Source: Occultella kanbiaonis (GTDB taxonomy: Bacteria; Actinomycetota; Actinomycetes; Actinomycetales; Beutenbergiaceae). Taken from it: DNA of 64,000 nucleotides. Where the stretch lies: positions 2,604,001-2,668,000 of the forward strand of contig NZ_CP046175.1 in the NCBI RefSeq assembly GCF_009708215.1, read 5' to 3'. A program made the position numbers and the translations under genes. Of this stretch, positions 1 through 8,712 are shown piece by piece. Below the pieces are notes generated by a model, which saw only the letters and a program-made list of their open reading frames with translations, had not been told where the DNA came from and made no database searches. How positions within the stretch are numbered: the first letter of the stretch is position 1; every line of letters begins with the position of its first letter.

Positions 1-333
1 AGCACCTACCAGCGCAACCTGACCACCCCCGCGGAGGTCGCGGACGCCGTCGCCGTGCTCGCCGAGCAGGCGTTCGCGGACACCGACGCCGAGGGGCGCG
101 CGGTCATGCGGGTGACCCTGAAGGTGCGGTACGCGCCGTTCTTCACGTTCACCCGGGCCCGCAAGCTGCCCGCACCGACCCGGGACCGGGCCGAGGTGGT
201 CGCGGCGGCGCTCGCGCTCACCGCGGACCTCGACCCCGAGCGGGAGGTGCGGCTGCTCGGGGTGCGGGCCGAGATGGTCATGCCCGACGGCGGTGACCCG
301 GCCGAGCGGACACCGGTGCGTGGGCGGCTCTGA
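1..333 (+). CDS. dinB: DNA polymerase IV (Y-family), C-terminal end
   Basis: This is the 3' end of a gene that begins before the window. The frame is open from base 1 and stops at 331-333. The 110 visible residues look like the C-terminal little-finger domain of an actinobacterial Y-family lesion-bypass polymerase: a TYQRNLTTPAEV strand, a helix, a strand with FFTFTRARKLP, and a helix ending in VRLLGVRAEMV. The palm and finger catalytic residues are outside the window, so polymerase activity cannot be confirmed. The family copies damaged DNA with low fidelity. Moderate to good confidence. Confidence 0.72.
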   Translation, partial: STYQRNLTTPAEVADAVAVLAEQAFADTDAEGRAVMRVTLKVRYAPFFTFTRARKLPAPTRDRAEVVAAALALTADLDPEREVRLLGVRAEMVMPDGGDPAERTPVRGRL

Positions 334-381
334 GCCGCCGTGACGGCACTCGGCACGCCGGCGCGTCGCTGCCGGGTGCGC

Positions 382-1476
382 TCAGCGGCGGGCTCGCACC
401 AGGGCCGGGGCGCCGAGGACGGACCGGTACAGGTCCGCGGCGGACTGGGCGACGACCTCTGCGCCATAGGTGTGCGCCAGCTGCTCCGCGTTCGTGGCCG
501 CGGTGGCCCGAGCCTTCGGATCCAGGCGCAGCGACTCCACCGCCTCGGCGAACCCGGCGGCGTCGGACGGGAACAGGGCGCCGTCGGCACCGAACAGCTC
601 CCGGAACACGGTGATGTCCCGGAGCACGATCGGCAGGCTTGCCGCCGCTGCCTCGAGGGCCACCAGCCCGAACGTCTCCTGGCGTGCCGTGGAGGTGAAC
701 ACATCCGCGGCCAGGTACCACTGCGCGACCTGTTCCCGGTCGAGCTGCCCCACGAACCGGACGTTCGGCGGCGCCGAGCGCATCTGCGCCTCGAGCTGGC
801 CGCGGGCGGACGCCAGCGCGCCGAACAGGACCGAGCCCACCCACACGAACGTCACGTGCGGCAGCGCGCGGGCCACCTCGAGGAATGTCTCCACGCCCTT
901 GCGGGGCTGCACCTGGCCCACGGTGAGCACGACGAACTCGTCCGCGCCCACGCCCAGGTCCGCTCGCGCGAGCCCCCGGCTGTCGGCGGAGCGCTCGAAC
1001 GCCCGCCGGTCGATCCCGTTCGGGATCACGCTGATCGGGGTGCGAACGCCGCCGTCGAGCAGTTCGGCCTTCGCCGCCTCGGAGACCGCGACGACGTGGT
1101 CGGCGGACCCGTAGAAGTACCGGAGATAGCCCTCGATGGGCTTGCGGAACAGGGTCGAGCCGCGCAGGCTGCCCCGCAGGCTGTCCGCCGTGACGTGCGC
1201 GGAGACGACCTTCGGCCCCCGATGGGTCCGCAGCCGGTACAGCGGCCACGGTCCGAGGGTGTGCACGTGCAGGATGCCGTCGCGCCAGCGCTCGTTCGTG
1301 CCCACCTGGTAGCCCAGGTCACGCAGCCCCTGGGTGGTCTCCAGGAATGCCGTGTGGACCCCGTGGCCCTTGGGACCGAACACGGATTCGGACATCTGGT
1401 TGATCCGGGGCAGGTCCGTGCGGACCGCCTCCGGTTCGATGCCGGTGCGGGTGGGCGGGATGAAGGCGAGCGTCAT
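382..1476 (-). CDS. GT4-family glycosyltransferase
   Basis: 364 aa with a GT-B, family 4 layout. The N-terminal Rossmann half has HGVHTAF (loop binding the acceptor side) and HVHTLGPWPLYRL. The C-terminal half has the nucleotide-sugar motif ETFGLVALE (E-x7-E) and a VLTVGQVQPRKGVETF strand-loop typical of the start of the second domain. No signal peptide or membrane segment is visible, so it probably acts at the cytoplasmic face on a lipid or glycan acceptor. The ATG has GGAAG about 7 nt upstream. The acceptor and sugar cannot be told from sequence. It is a single gene, with about 110 bp to fbiD upstream. Confidence 0.8.
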   Translation of the reverse strand: MTLAFIPPTRTGIEPEAVRTDLPRINQMSESVFGPKGHGVHTAFLETTQGLRDLGYQVGTNERWRDGILHVHTLGPWPLYRLRTHRGPKVVSAHVTADSLRGSLRGSTLFRKPIEGYLRYFYGSADHVVAVSEAAKAELLDGGVRTPISVIPNGIDRRAFERSADSRGLARADLGVGADEFVVLTVGQVQPRKGVETFLEVARALPHVTFVWVGSVLFGALASARGQLEAQMRSAPPNVRFVGQLDREQVAQWYLAADVFTSTARQETFGLVALEAAAASLPIVLRDITVFRELFGADGALFPSDAAGFAEAVESLRLDPKARATAATNAEQLAHTYGAEVVAQSAADLYRSVLGAPALVRARR

Positions 1477-1493
1477 AGAGCAACTTCCAGTCG

Positions 1494-1503
1494 CAGATAT
1501 CTG
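1494..1503. promoter_or_regulatory. 10-bp palindrome upstream of the glycosyltransferase
   Basis: CAGATATCTG is a perfect palindrome 18 nt upstream of the glycosyltransferase start, inside the 109-bp gap (1477-1585) that separates it from fbiD. It is A/T-rich for this genome and could be a dimeric-regulator site. No matching regulator gene is adjacent. Nothing else is recognised in the gap. Confidence 0.25.
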
Positions 1504-1585
1504 TGTGACTCACTGAAGACCTGGCGGGTGACTGCGGCGTGAACCCCTCGAAGATAGCGGGTCGGGCGCCGGTGAACGGGGATGG

Positions 1586-2287
1586 TCATGGGAGTGCCTG
1601 ACGTCGCTGGGCATCGTGCGGCGGCGCCATCCCGGCCCGGAGCCGGTCCTGAACACCGGGCGCCAGCGCGCTGAAGTCGGCCTCGGTGTCGAGGTCGATC
1701 GCGGTGCCGTCCCGACGGACCAGGGCGGCGGGTGAGCCAAGGGACTCGGCTTCGTGGCGGTGCCGGGCGAGGCTGCCCGGGCCGAAGGCGAACGTGAAGG
1801 CGTCGGTGCCCGGCCGCAGGACCACAGCGTTCGTGCCGAGGCCGGCACGGTCCGGGCCGAGCGTGACCGGTGCGGCCGGGGCCAGCAGGGCCGCCACGTC
1901 GGCGGTGGTCAGGGCGGGCAGATCGGCATGGATGACGAGCAGCCGGTCGCCGGGCCGGCGCCGGCGGACCTGCTCGCGACCGAACTCGACCGCCGCGTTC
2001 AGGCCGGGGGGAGCGGACGGCTGGGTGAGGATGTCCAGCCGGGGATCGGCATCGAGGGCGTCGGTGACGAGGATCGGGTCGGCGGTCACGACCAGGACCC
2101 GGCTGATGCCGTCGGCGGCGAGCAGGGTGGCCACGACGTGCCGGGCCAGGGCGACCACGAGCCGGCCGCGCTCGGGGGCGGGCAGGTGCTCGGCGAGGCG
2201 GGTCTTGCCGGTGCGGCCGTCCCGCAGGGGGACGACGGCGGTCGCCGGGGCCGGCCGCCCGGTCACGCCGGTCGGTGGCGCGGTCAT
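1586..2287 (-). CDS. fbiD: Phosphoenolpyruvate/2-phospholactate guanylyltransferase (CofC/FbiD)
   Basis: 233 aa. In actinobacteria FbiD activates phosphoenolpyruvate with GTP to give the enolpyruvyl-diphospho-guanosine that FbiA uses in coenzyme F420 synthesis. Visible signs are the nucleotidyltransferase start TAVVPLRDGRTGKTRLAEHL (a PVK-type loop), the LLVIHADLPALT strand carrying the metal-binding Asp, and TNAVVLRPG near the end. The start at 2287 gives an ATGA overlap with the fbiA stop, which decides it over a longer Arg-rich extension that looks like non-coding read-through. It is therefore translationally coupled to fbiA. fbiB and fbiC are not in the window. Confidence 0.88.
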   Translation of the reverse strand: MTAPPTGVTGRPAPATAVVPLRDGRTGKTRLAEHLPAPERGRLVVALARHVVATLLAADGISRVLVVTADPILVTDALDADPRLDILTQPSAPPGLNAAVEFGREQVRRRRPGDRLLVIHADLPALTTADVAALLAPAAPVTLGPDRAGLGTNAVVLRPGTDAFTFAFGPGSLARHRHEAESLGSPAALVRRDGTAIDLDTEADFSALAPGVQDRLRAGMAPPHDAQRRQALP

Positions 2288-3219
2288 CGGGCCCGCTTTG
2301 CGAGCAGCTCGCGGGCGAACCGCTCGCGGTCGGCGCCGTCGCCCATCACGGTGTTCGTGACGATGACGTCGACGCCGAGGTCGGCGATCGCGGGGGCGAG
2401 GCCGGCGTCCCGCTCGTCGATGCACATGGCATCGATCAGGCCGGCGTAGAGCCGGGCGACCCCGAGCGCGGACACCTCGTGCCCGAGGTCGGCGAGCATC
2501 TGGGCGGCCGGGCCCTTCAGCGCCGCGCCACCGATCACCGGGCTTACCGCGACCCGCCAGGCCGTGGACGAGGCCAGCGCGGCACGGACGCCCGGGACCG
2601 CGAGGATCGGCCCGACGCTCACGAACGGGTTGGACGGCGCGATGGCGACCACGGCGGCCTCCCGCAACCCTTCGAGAACGCCCGGGGCCGGACTCGCCTC
2701 GGCGACGCCGTCGAACGTCAGCGCGGTGACGGTGTCCGCGTGCCGGCGGGCGACGAAGTACTCCTGGAACGCGAACCGGCCCGCCGGGGTGTCGACGAGC
2801 GTGGCGACCGGGTCGTCGGTCATCGGGACCAGGGCGGCCCGCACGCCGAGCGCTGCGGCGAGTTCCGCCGTCACCGTCGAGAGCGGGATCCCGCGGCTGC
2901 GCCGGTCCGTGCGCAGCACGTGGGTGGCGAGGTCGGCGTCGCCGAGGGAGAACCAGGTGTCCTGCCCGAGCCGGCGCATCTGGTCCAGGACTGTGAGGGT
3001 GTCACCGTCGATGCCCCAGCCGGTCCGCGGGTTCGCGATCCCGGCGAGGGTGTACATGACGGTGTCGAGGTCCGGGCTGATGGCCAGCCCGTACACGCGT
3101 GCGTCGTCGGCGGTGTTCACGATGACGGTCAGGTCATCACCGAGGCGGGCGAACCCCTCGGCGAGTTTCGCGCCGCCCACGCCACCGGCGAGAACGGTCA
3201 CGGAGTTGTCGCTGCGCAC
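2284..3219 (-). CDS. fbiA: 2-phospho-L-lactate (enolpyruvyl) transferase FbiA/CofD
   Basis: 311 aa, the usual length. It joins the activated phospho-C3 unit to the deazaflavin Fo to make (dehydro)F420-0. The N-terminal glycine loop VTVLAGGVGGAKLAEGF, followed by NTADD at about residue 34, is diagnostic for CofD. NPFVSVGPIL and the C-terminal DVIVTNTVM also fit the family. It starts with GTG at 3219, six nt after a TAGGCT box, consistent with a leaderless mRNA. It is first gene of a two-gene operon with fbiD. Cytoplasmic. Confidence 0.92.
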   Translation of the reverse strand: MRSDNSVTVLAGGVGGAKLAEGFARLGDDLTVIVNTADDARVYGLAISPDLDTVMYTLAGIANPRTGWGIDGDTLTVLDQMRRLGQDTWFSLGDADLATHVLRTDRRSRGIPLSTVTAELAAALGVRAALVPMTDDPVATLVDTPAGRFAFQEYFVARRHADTVTALTFDGVAEASPAPGVLEGLREAAVVAIAPSNPFVSVGPILAVPGVRAALASSTAWRVAVSPVIGGAALKGPAAQMLADLGHEVSALGVARLYAGLIDAMCIDERDAGLAPAIADLGVDVIVTNTVMGDGADRERFARELLAKRAR

Positions 3220-3225
3220 CCGACG

Positions 3226-3231
3226 AGCCTA
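3226..3231 (-). promoter_or_regulatory. -10 box of a probably leaderless fbiA-fbiD promoter
   Basis: On the minus strand TAGGCT is followed by six bases (CGTCGG) and then the GTG of fbiA. Transcription starting 6-8 nt after the box would put +1 at or next to the start codon. No Shine-Dalgarno sequence is present. A 7-bp inverted repeat (CCCGACG at 3219-3225, CGTCGGG at 3238-3244) spans the box and could be an operator or end transcription of the upstream MFS gene. Confidence 0.5.
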
Positions 3232-3320
3232 ACCGCGCGTCGGGCCGCCGCTCGTCACGCCGTGGACGGAACCGAGCACCGGAGATCGTCCTACCAACGG
3301 ATGACGACGGCCGCCGGAGG

Positions 3321-4601
3321 TCAGGGATCCACCTGAGGTTCTGCATCGGTGCCGTCGGGGTCGGGGCCCTCGCCGGCGTCGTCCTCGGCCGCCTGCTGCA
3401 CGGCGCCGCGCCGGCGCCGGTGGTCGCGGCCGTGGACCGCGTAGTACAGCACGATGGCGCCCAGCACCACGACGGTGAGGGTCAGGTACATGGTGCGGTA
3501 GTCGCTCGCGCCGAGCAGCAACCCGAGCAGGAGCGGGCCGACGCCCACGCCGAGGTCGGTCGCGAGGTAGAACGTGGACGTCGCCAGTCCCACCCGGTGG
3601 ACCGGGGCGGAGGTGACCGCGATCGCCTGGGAGCTCGACATCAGGGTGCCGAAGCCGAGGCCGACCAGACCGCCGGACGTCCACATCATCGCGGGCGACT
3701 GCGCGAGGGCGAGGACGGCGAGACCGGCGGCGAAGGCAAGCATCGCCGGGATCACCACCACGTTGTCGCCGCGGCTGTCCTGGAGGCGGCCGGCGAACGG
3801 GCGACCGATCAGGGTCACCACCGCGAACACGATGAAGAACGTGCTGGCGGCGTCGACCAGGTCCGTCTCGAGCGCGTAGGAGTTGATGAAGGTGAGGATT
3901 CCGGAGTACGCGAGTCCGACGAGCAGCATCATCGAGGCGATCGGCAGGACACTGACCTCGACGAACTCCTTCGGGTGCATGCGCCGGACGGCGGCGCGCT
4001 GGTCCGCCGAGAGCGTCACCGTCGGGAACCGGATCAGCACCCCGACGCCCATCGCCAGGGCGGACACGACGGCGCAGAGCGCGAACAGCGTGGGGTAGCC
4101 GGGGCCGGCCACGAGCTGCAGCGCCAGGAACGGTCCGATCGCGGTGGCGAGAGTGTTGCTGGTGCCGAAGAACGCGGTGCCCTCGCCGCGGCGCAGCGGT
4201 GGGATCAGGCCCATCACGGACGCGGCCAGCGCGGTGGTGCCGGCACCGAAGGCGATCCCGTGCAGGACCCGGACCGTGATCAGCAGGCCGAGGCTCTGCG
4301 CCGGGATGTACAGCAGTGACATGACCACGAAGAGGGCGAGGCTGACCAGCAGGATCCGGCGCCGCCCGAGCGCATCGAGCAACTTCCCGGCGAACACCCG
4401 GCCGGCCACCGCGCCGAGGATGAAGCCGCTGGAGGCCAGCCCGGCCGCGGTCTGGTTGGCCTGGAACCGGTCGATGGCGTACACGGCCATCGTCGTCATC
4501 AGCAGGTAGAAGATCATCGCGATGAAGAAGTTCGTGACGATCGAGAACACGAAGTCCCTCGTCCACAGCCGGTTCTCCGGCGCGTTGCCTACTGCCACCA
4601 T
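3321..4601 (-). CDS. MFS transporter
   Basis: 426 aa with about 12 hydrophobic segments and the MFS loop signature between TM2 and TM3 (GRVFAGKLLDALGRRR). The second half repeats it as GRPFAGRLQDSRG. The C-terminus is a charged cytoplasmic tail (RRRRGAVQQAAEDDAGEG). Start 4601 is preferred over an upstream ATG-like start at 4631 because GGAGAG lies about 10 nt before it. The substrate is unknown; the closest general class is drug/metabolite efflux. It is transcribed divergently from the DUF6328 gene and lies 101 bp upstream of fbiA on the same strand, separated by a leaderless promoter. Confidence 0.8.
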   Translation of the reverse strand: MVAVGNAPENRLWTRDFVFSIVTNFFIAMIFYLLMTTMAVYAIDRFQANQTAAGLASSGFILGAVAGRVFAGKLLDALGRRRILLVSLALFVVMSLLYIPAQSLGLLITVRVLHGIAFGAGTTALAASVMGLIPPLRRGEGTAFFGTSNTLATAIGPFLALQLVAGPGYPTLFALCAVVSALAMGVGVLIRFPTVTLSADQRAAVRRMHPKEFVEVSVLPIASMMLLVGLAYSGILTFINSYALETDLVDAASTFFIVFAVVTLIGRPFAGRLQDSRGDNVVVIPAMLAFAAGLAVLALAQSPAMMWTSGGLVGLGFGTLMSSSQAIAVTSAPVHRVGLATSTFYLATDLGVGVGPLLLGLLLGASDYRTMYLTLTVVVLGAIVLYYAVHGRDHRRRRGAVQQAAEDDAGEGPDPDGTDAEPQVDP

Positions 4602-4730
4602 GCTCACTCTCCGCGGCACAGGGGCCGCCACTCATCTCGCAACCTACCCGGCAGGCGAGCGCGTCGCCTCGGACGTCCAGCCGGTGGCCCAGCACGGGCG
4701 CCGTTCGCGGGTTCGGGTCAGACTGGCGTC

Positions 4731-5207
4731 ATGACCACGCAGGAACCGAGCGGCGACGGACGGGACGAGACGGCCTCCGAGCGCGCCGACCGCAACTGGG
4801 ACGAACTCATGCAGGAGCTGCGGGTGACCCAGACGGGGTCCCAGATCCTCACGGGCTTCCTTCTCACGCTGCCGTTCCAGCAACGGTTCGCGGACCTGCG
4901 CCCCGATCAGGTGGCCATCTACCTGGTGCTGGTCGCTCTGGCGCTCGCCGCGACGGCCCTCGTCGTGGCACCCGTGAGCCTGCACCGGGTGCTGTTCCGG
5001 CGTCGGCGCAAGCCCGAGCTGGTCTCGGCCGCGAACCGGCTCGCGCAGGTCGGCCTGCTCACCCTGGCGCTCGTGATCACCGGGACGGCGCTGTTCGTCT
5101 TCGACGTCGTGGCCGGCCGCACGGCCGCATTCATCAGCGCCGGGCTGGCGGTCGTGGTCCTGCTCGGGCTGTGGGTGCTGCTGCCTCGGCGGCTCGGGCG
5201 GACCTGA
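4731..5207 (+). CDS. DUF6328 family membrane protein
   Basis: 158 aa. An acidic N-terminus (residues 1-25) is followed by ELRVTQTGSQILTGFLLTLPFQQRF, the conserved entry of this actinobacterial family. Four hydrophobic segments come next (about 38-58 partly, 63-85, 108-128, 132-150), with a basic loop FRRRRKP between the second and third. Function is unknown for the family. A CAGACT box ends seven nt before the ATG, so the mRNA may be leaderless. It is a single gene, convergent with azlD at 9 bp. Confidence 0.75.
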   Translation: MTTQEPSGDGRDETASERADRNWDELMQELRVTQTGSQILTGFLLTLPFQQRFADLRPDQVAIYLVLVALALAATALVVAPVSLHRVLFRRRRKPELVSAANRLAQVGLLTLALVITGTALFVFDVVAGRTAAFISAGLAVVVLLGLWVLLPRRLGRT

Positions 5208-5215
5208 GCGGCCCG

Positions 5216-5533
5216 CTACCCGATCCCGGTCAGGCGCAGCAGCGCGGCGGCGCCCGCACCGACGAGCACCACCACGAGGAACGGTGCCCGCAGCACCAGG
5301 GCGATGGCCGCGGCGACGAGTGCGCCGAGGCGGGCGTCCAGGACGACCTGCTGCCCGTTGGAGACGGTGTTCATGGCGACCAGGGAGGCGAGCAGCCCGA
5401 TCGTCAGAGCCCCGGCGACCCGGGTCATCCGCTCGTCCTCCAGCAGCCGCGCCGGCACGAGGTGGCCGACGAGCTTCGTCAGGAACGCCACGGCGCAGGC
5501 CAGCAGGATCCAGAACCAGATGCCGGTGCTCAC
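5216..5533 (-). CDS. azlD: AzlD-family branched-chain amino acid exporter subunit
   Basis: 105 aa, normal for AzlD. Four hydrophobic helices are visible (WFWILLACAVAFLTKLVGHL; VAGALTIGLLASLVAM; LGALVAAAIALVL; PFLVVVLVGAGAAALL). It forms a two-component exporter of branched-chain amino acids or analogues with AzlC. The start is a GTG at 5533 that overlaps the azlC stop (GTGA), which ties it to the upstream gene. A long in-frame extension upstream is only the azlC shadow. Confidence 0.85.
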   Translation of the reverse strand: MSTGIWFWILLACAVAFLTKLVGHLVPARLLEDERMTRVAGALTIGLLASLVAMNTVSNGQQVVLDARLGALVAAAIALVLRAPFLVVVLVGAGAAALLRLTGIG

Positions 5534-6282
5534 CGGACCTCCCCGTGGGTCGGATCGGCGGGGCCGTGCCCGTCGGACGGGTACGGATCGACGTCCGGTT
5601 CCAGGCCCTCGTCCGCCCTGCCGTGGCTGATCCAGCCCCAGACCGCGGCGACCAGGCCGGCCACCAGGATCGGTACGCCCGGCGGCAGGTGCGGCACCGC
5701 GAGCACCGTGACGAGGGCGCACACCACGGCGATGGCCACCGGTTCGCGCCCCTTCAGCCGGGGCCACAGCAGGCCGAGGAACGCGGCCACGGCGGCGCCG
5801 TCGAGCCCCCACCGGGTCGGGTCGCCCAGGGCGCCGCCCAGGATCGCACCGAGGAGGCTGAAGGCGTTCCAGAGCACGTAGATGCCGACCCCGGCGACCC
5901 AGAACCCGCGGCGCTGCTCGTCCGGGTCGTCCTGCCCGACGGCGGTCGCGGTGGACTCGTCGATGGTGACGTGGGCGGCGGCCAGCTTGAGCGGCCACCG
6001 GGTCCTGAGCATCCGGTTGATCTGGGTGCCGTAGACGGCGTTCCGGAGCCCGAGCAGCGTGGCCGCGCCGAATGCGGCCGAGCCGGTCCCGCCGCCGGAG
6101 ATCACGCCGATGAAGGCGAACTGGGAGCCGCCGGTGAACATGAGCAGGCTGAGCGCCATCGTCTGGGGCACGCTCAGCCCGGACGCGACCGCGAGGGCTC
6201 CGAACGACACGCCGTACAGCCCGGTCGCGACGGCGATCGAGGCGCCGATCCGGACCGCCGGTGACGCCCACAACCTCCGCAC
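5530..6282 (-). CDS. azlC: AzlC-family branched-chain amino acid exporter subunit
   Basis: 250 aa. Family features are IGASIAVATGLYGVSFGALAVASGLS at the first helix, the SLLMFTGGSQFAFIGVI segment and the LRNAVYGTQINRML loop. About seven to eight hydrophobic segments precede a hydrophilic tail of 25 residues. It should export branched-chain amino acids with AzlD. The start is uncertain: GTG 6282 gives a normal length, but no good ribosome site precedes it, and GTG 6306 is also in frame. It lies 116 bp downstream of the SHOCT gene on the same strand. Confidence 0.83.
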   Translation of the reverse strand: MRRLWASPAVRIGASIAVATGLYGVSFGALAVASGLSVPQTMALSLLMFTGGSQFAFIGVISGGGTGSAAFGAATLLGLRNAVYGTQINRMLRTRWPLKLAAAHVTIDESTATAVGQDDPDEQRRGFWVAGVGIYVLWNAFSLLGAILGGALGDPTRWGLDGAAVAAFLGLLWPRLKGREPVAIAVVCALVTVLAVPHLPPGVPILVAGLVAAVWGWISHGRADEGLEPDVDPYPSDGHGPADPTHGEVR

Positions 6283-6398
6283 CCGGCCAGTGTAGGTGGG
6301 CACGCACGCCAACGGGGGTGCGCCCGCGACCACGGCGGTCGCAGCCACACCCCCGGTGGAGAGGTCGGCAGGGCTCGGGCTCAGGTGGCCCGGGCCGA

Positions 6399-6674
6399 CT
6401 ACTTGCGGCGAACCTCGTCCAGGACGGCCAGGCGCTGGCGGTACTCCTGTTCGTCGATCTCGCCGCCGGCGAACCGCTCGGCGAGCCGGGACCGCCCGGC
6501 TCCCACGCCGCTGCGGGCCTCGGCCCAGCGGCGGCGGCCGAACCGGCCGACCAGCAAGATCACGGTCACGATGACGAGGAACCAGACGATGGGAAAGACG
6601 ATCCACCAGCCAGGTCCGCCGCCACCGGCCCACATCGGCCCGTGCTGGGCCGCGATGTCGGTGAGGGTGTTCAT
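6399..6674 (-). CDS. SHOCT-domain membrane protein
   Basis: 91 aa. Residues 1-20 are polar and Gly-rich. One transmembrane helix follows (about 22-43, WWIVFPIVWFLVIVTVILLV), then a basic stretch (GRFGRRRW). The C-terminal SHOCT motif is LAERFAGGEIDEQEYRQRLAVL (about 64-86). SHOCT domains are short C-terminal helical tags often found on small bacterial membrane proteins and are thought to mediate oligomerisation. The specific role is unknown. It lies between the azlCD genes and a two-component system, on the same strand. Confidence 0.8.
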   Translation of the reverse strand: MNTLTDIAAQHGPMWAGGGGPGWWIVFPIVWFLVIVTVILLVGRFGRRRWAEARSGVGAGRSRLAERFAGGEIDEQEYRQRLAVLDEVRRK

Positions 6675-6841
6675 GGTGTGCTCCTTCGGTGCGGACTCGA
6701 TCCCGTGTCTCGGGACGTGATCGATCCTCGCGATCGCGGGCCGCCACGTCGTCGGGCGGGGGAGGACACTTCGGCTGCGTCGCCGGAACCACGCGGTGCC
6801 CGCGTGAGTACCCCGGCGGGAGTACGCGACCCCGCCACCGG

Positions 6842-7507
6842 TCAGGGCGCCCAGCCGGGCCGGACCAGGCCGGTCTCGTAGGCGAGCACGACGAGCTGGG
6901 CGCGGTCGCGGGCACCGACCTTGATCATGGCGCGGGAGACGTGCGTCTTCGCCGTGGCGGGGCTGAGCACCAGCCGGGACGCGATCTCGTCGTTGCTCAG
7001 GCCCTCGCCGACGAGCGCCACCACCTCGCGCTCGCGGTCGGTGAGCCGGTCCAGTCGGCCGGTCGGCGCGGCCGCGCGGCTGCGCTGCGCGAACTCCCCG
7101 ATGAGCCGGCGGGTGACCGAGGGTGACAGCAGCGCGTCACCGTCCGCGACGGCGCGGATGGCGGCGAGCAGGTCCACCGGTTCGGTGTCCTTGACCAGGA
7201 AGCCGCTCGCGCCCTGCCGGATCGCCTCGAACACGTACTCGTCGAGCTCGAACGTGGTCAGGATGATGATCCGGGTCTCGCCCAGGTCCGCGTCGGCGGT
7301 GATCCGGGCGGTCGCCTCGAGCCCGTCCAGGCGGGGCATCCGGATGTCCATCAGCACCACGTCCGGCCGGGTGCGGCGCACCACCTCGACGGCGTCGCGG
7401 CCGTCACCGGCCTCGCCGACCACCTCCAAGCCGTCCTCGGCGTCGATGAGCGCGCGGAAGCCCGCGCGCAGCAGTGCCTGATCGTCCACCAGCACGACCC
7501 GGATCAT
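6842..7507 (-). CDS. NarL/LuxR-family response regulator
   Basis: 221 aa. The receiver domain (1-120) has the acidic pair DD at 8-9, the phospho-acceptor D54 in VVLMDIRMP, T in ILTTFE and K in FLVKDTEP. The C-terminal LuxR helix-turn-helix (about 150-215) has LTDREREVVALVGEGLSNDEIASRL. It starts at 7507, where its ATG overlaps the stop of the kinase gene (ATGA), so the pair is co-translated. Targets are not visible; the gene order kinase, regulator, then SHOCT and azlCD downstream on the same strand makes those candidates. Confidence 0.93.
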   Translation of the reverse strand: MIRVVLVDDQALLRAGFRALIDAEDGLEVVGEAGDGRDAVEVVRRTRPDVVLMDIRMPRLDGLEATARITADADLGETRIIILTTFELDEYVFEAIRQGASGFLVKDTEPVDLLAAIRAVADGDALLSPSVTRRLIGEFAQRSRAAAPTGRLDRLTDREREVVALVGEGLSNDEIASRLVLSPATAKTHVSRAMIKVGARDRAQLVVLAYETGLVRPGWAP

Positions 7508-8655
7508 GAGTGCATCCCCCACGGTAGTTGTGCGACAAGAGCAGCCCCGCCGTCGGGCCCGTCGTCCAGCCGGACCGTGCCGCCGACGGCGGTCGCCCGC
7601 TCGGTCATGCCGCGCAGGCCGTTGCCGGGCGCCGGGTCGGGGCCCGGCCCGCGACCGTTGTCGGTGACGGCCAGGTCCAGGGTGCCGGTACCGACGGTGA
7701 CCCGGACCCGGGCGCGGGTGGCGCCGCTGTGCCGGACCACGTTGGTGATCGCCTCCTGGATGATCCGGAAGCCGACGGCGCCGACGGCGGCGGGCACGTC
7801 GTCGAGGTCCCCGTCCACCTCAAGGGTCGTGCTGACGCCCGCCTGGGAGGCCCGGTTGATGAGCGGCGCGAGCCCGGCGAGGTCCGCCGCGGGCGCGCGT
7901 GGCGCGTCCTCCCCCTCGGCGCGCAGTACACCGATCAGCGCCCGGAGCTCGGTGAGTGCCTCCTTCGAGGCATCCTTGATCGTGGTCAGCGCGAGTTCCA
8001 CCTGCTCGGGCCGCCGATCCACCAGGTGCAGGGCGACGCCCGCCTGCACGTTGATCAGGGACATGTGGTGCGCCACCACATCGTGCAGCTCGCGGGCCAC
8101 CCGGAGCTGATCCTCGCTCGCCCGGCGCCGCTGCGCCTCGGCGCGGGCACGGCGCCATTCCGCCTGCCGGGCCCGGTTGAGCCGGATCAGCTCGCCGACG
8201 CCCAGGACGATCAGGCCCCAGGCGACGGTCGCGGTGAGACCGAACCAGGAGAAGTCCTCGTCACGCAGGCCGATCCGGATGAGCTGAACCCCGAGCAGGG
8301 CGAGACCGGCGGTCAGCCAGGCGAACGCGCGATGGCCGCGCACCACCGTGACGATCGCCGCGGCGGCGAGGGAGAGGAGGACGGGGCCGTACGGGAAGCC
8401 GAGGGCAAGGTAGCCGAGCGTGATCGCGAGGACCGCCAGCAGGACGGCCCGCGGGCGCCGGCGTGCCGCCAGGAGCGCGGCGGGGCCGGCCAGCAGCAGC
8501 AGTATCCCGAGCGGCCCGGGCGGTCTGGCGTCCGGCTGGTTGTGCCAGGCACTGAACGTCCCGAACAGCGCGACGACGGCGATCGCCACCGGCCCGAACA
8601 CGGCCGCGCGGCGACCCCGTCGCAGTCGCGTCTGCTCGTCCCAGGCCCAGGTCAC
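7504..8655 (-). CDS. DesK/NarX-type sensor histidine kinase (HisKA_3)
   Basis: 383 aa. Four to six N-terminal membrane segments (about 17-160) with no large extracellular domain suggest it senses a membrane state or lipophilic signal. The HisKA_3 box ARELHDVVAHHMSLI contains phospho-acceptor H191. The HATPase_c domain ends the protein, with N-box EAITNVVRHS and G-boxes DNGRGPG and GNGLRGMTER. It starts with GTG at 8655, six nt after a TAGCGT box, so it is probably leaderless. It partners the overlapping response regulator. Confidence 0.92.
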   Translation of the reverse strand: MTWAWDEQTRLRRGRRAAVFGPVAIAVVALFGTFSAWHNQPDARPPGPLGILLLLAGPAALLAARRRPRAVLLAVLAITLGYLALGFPYGPVLLSLAAAAIVTVVRGHRAFAWLTAGLALLGVQLIRIGLRDEDFSWFGLTATVAWGLIVLGVGELIRLNRARQAEWRRARAEAQRRRASEDQLRVARELHDVVAHHMSLINVQAGVALHLVDRRPEQVELALTTIKDASKEALTELRALIGVLRAEGEDAPRAPAADLAGLAPLINRASQAGVSTTLEVDGDLDDVPAAVGAVGFRIIQEAITNVVRHSGATRARVRVTVGTGTLDLAVTDNGRGPGPDPAPGNGLRGMTERATAVGGTVRLDDGPDGGAALVAQLPWGMHS

Positions 8656-8661
8656 CAGACC

Positions 8662-8667
8662 ACGCTA
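8662..8667 (-). promoter_or_regulatory. -10 box of the first two-component operon
   Basis: Minus-strand TAGCGT is followed by GGTCTG and then the GTG start of the kinase gene. The 6-nt spacing and lack of a ribosome site indicate a leaderless transcript. No convincing -35 or operator was seen. Confidence 0.45.
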
Positions 8668-8712
8668 GGCCGTGCGGGCCTCGGCGTCGTCCGCTGCCGG
8701 GTGCAGGCGGGC

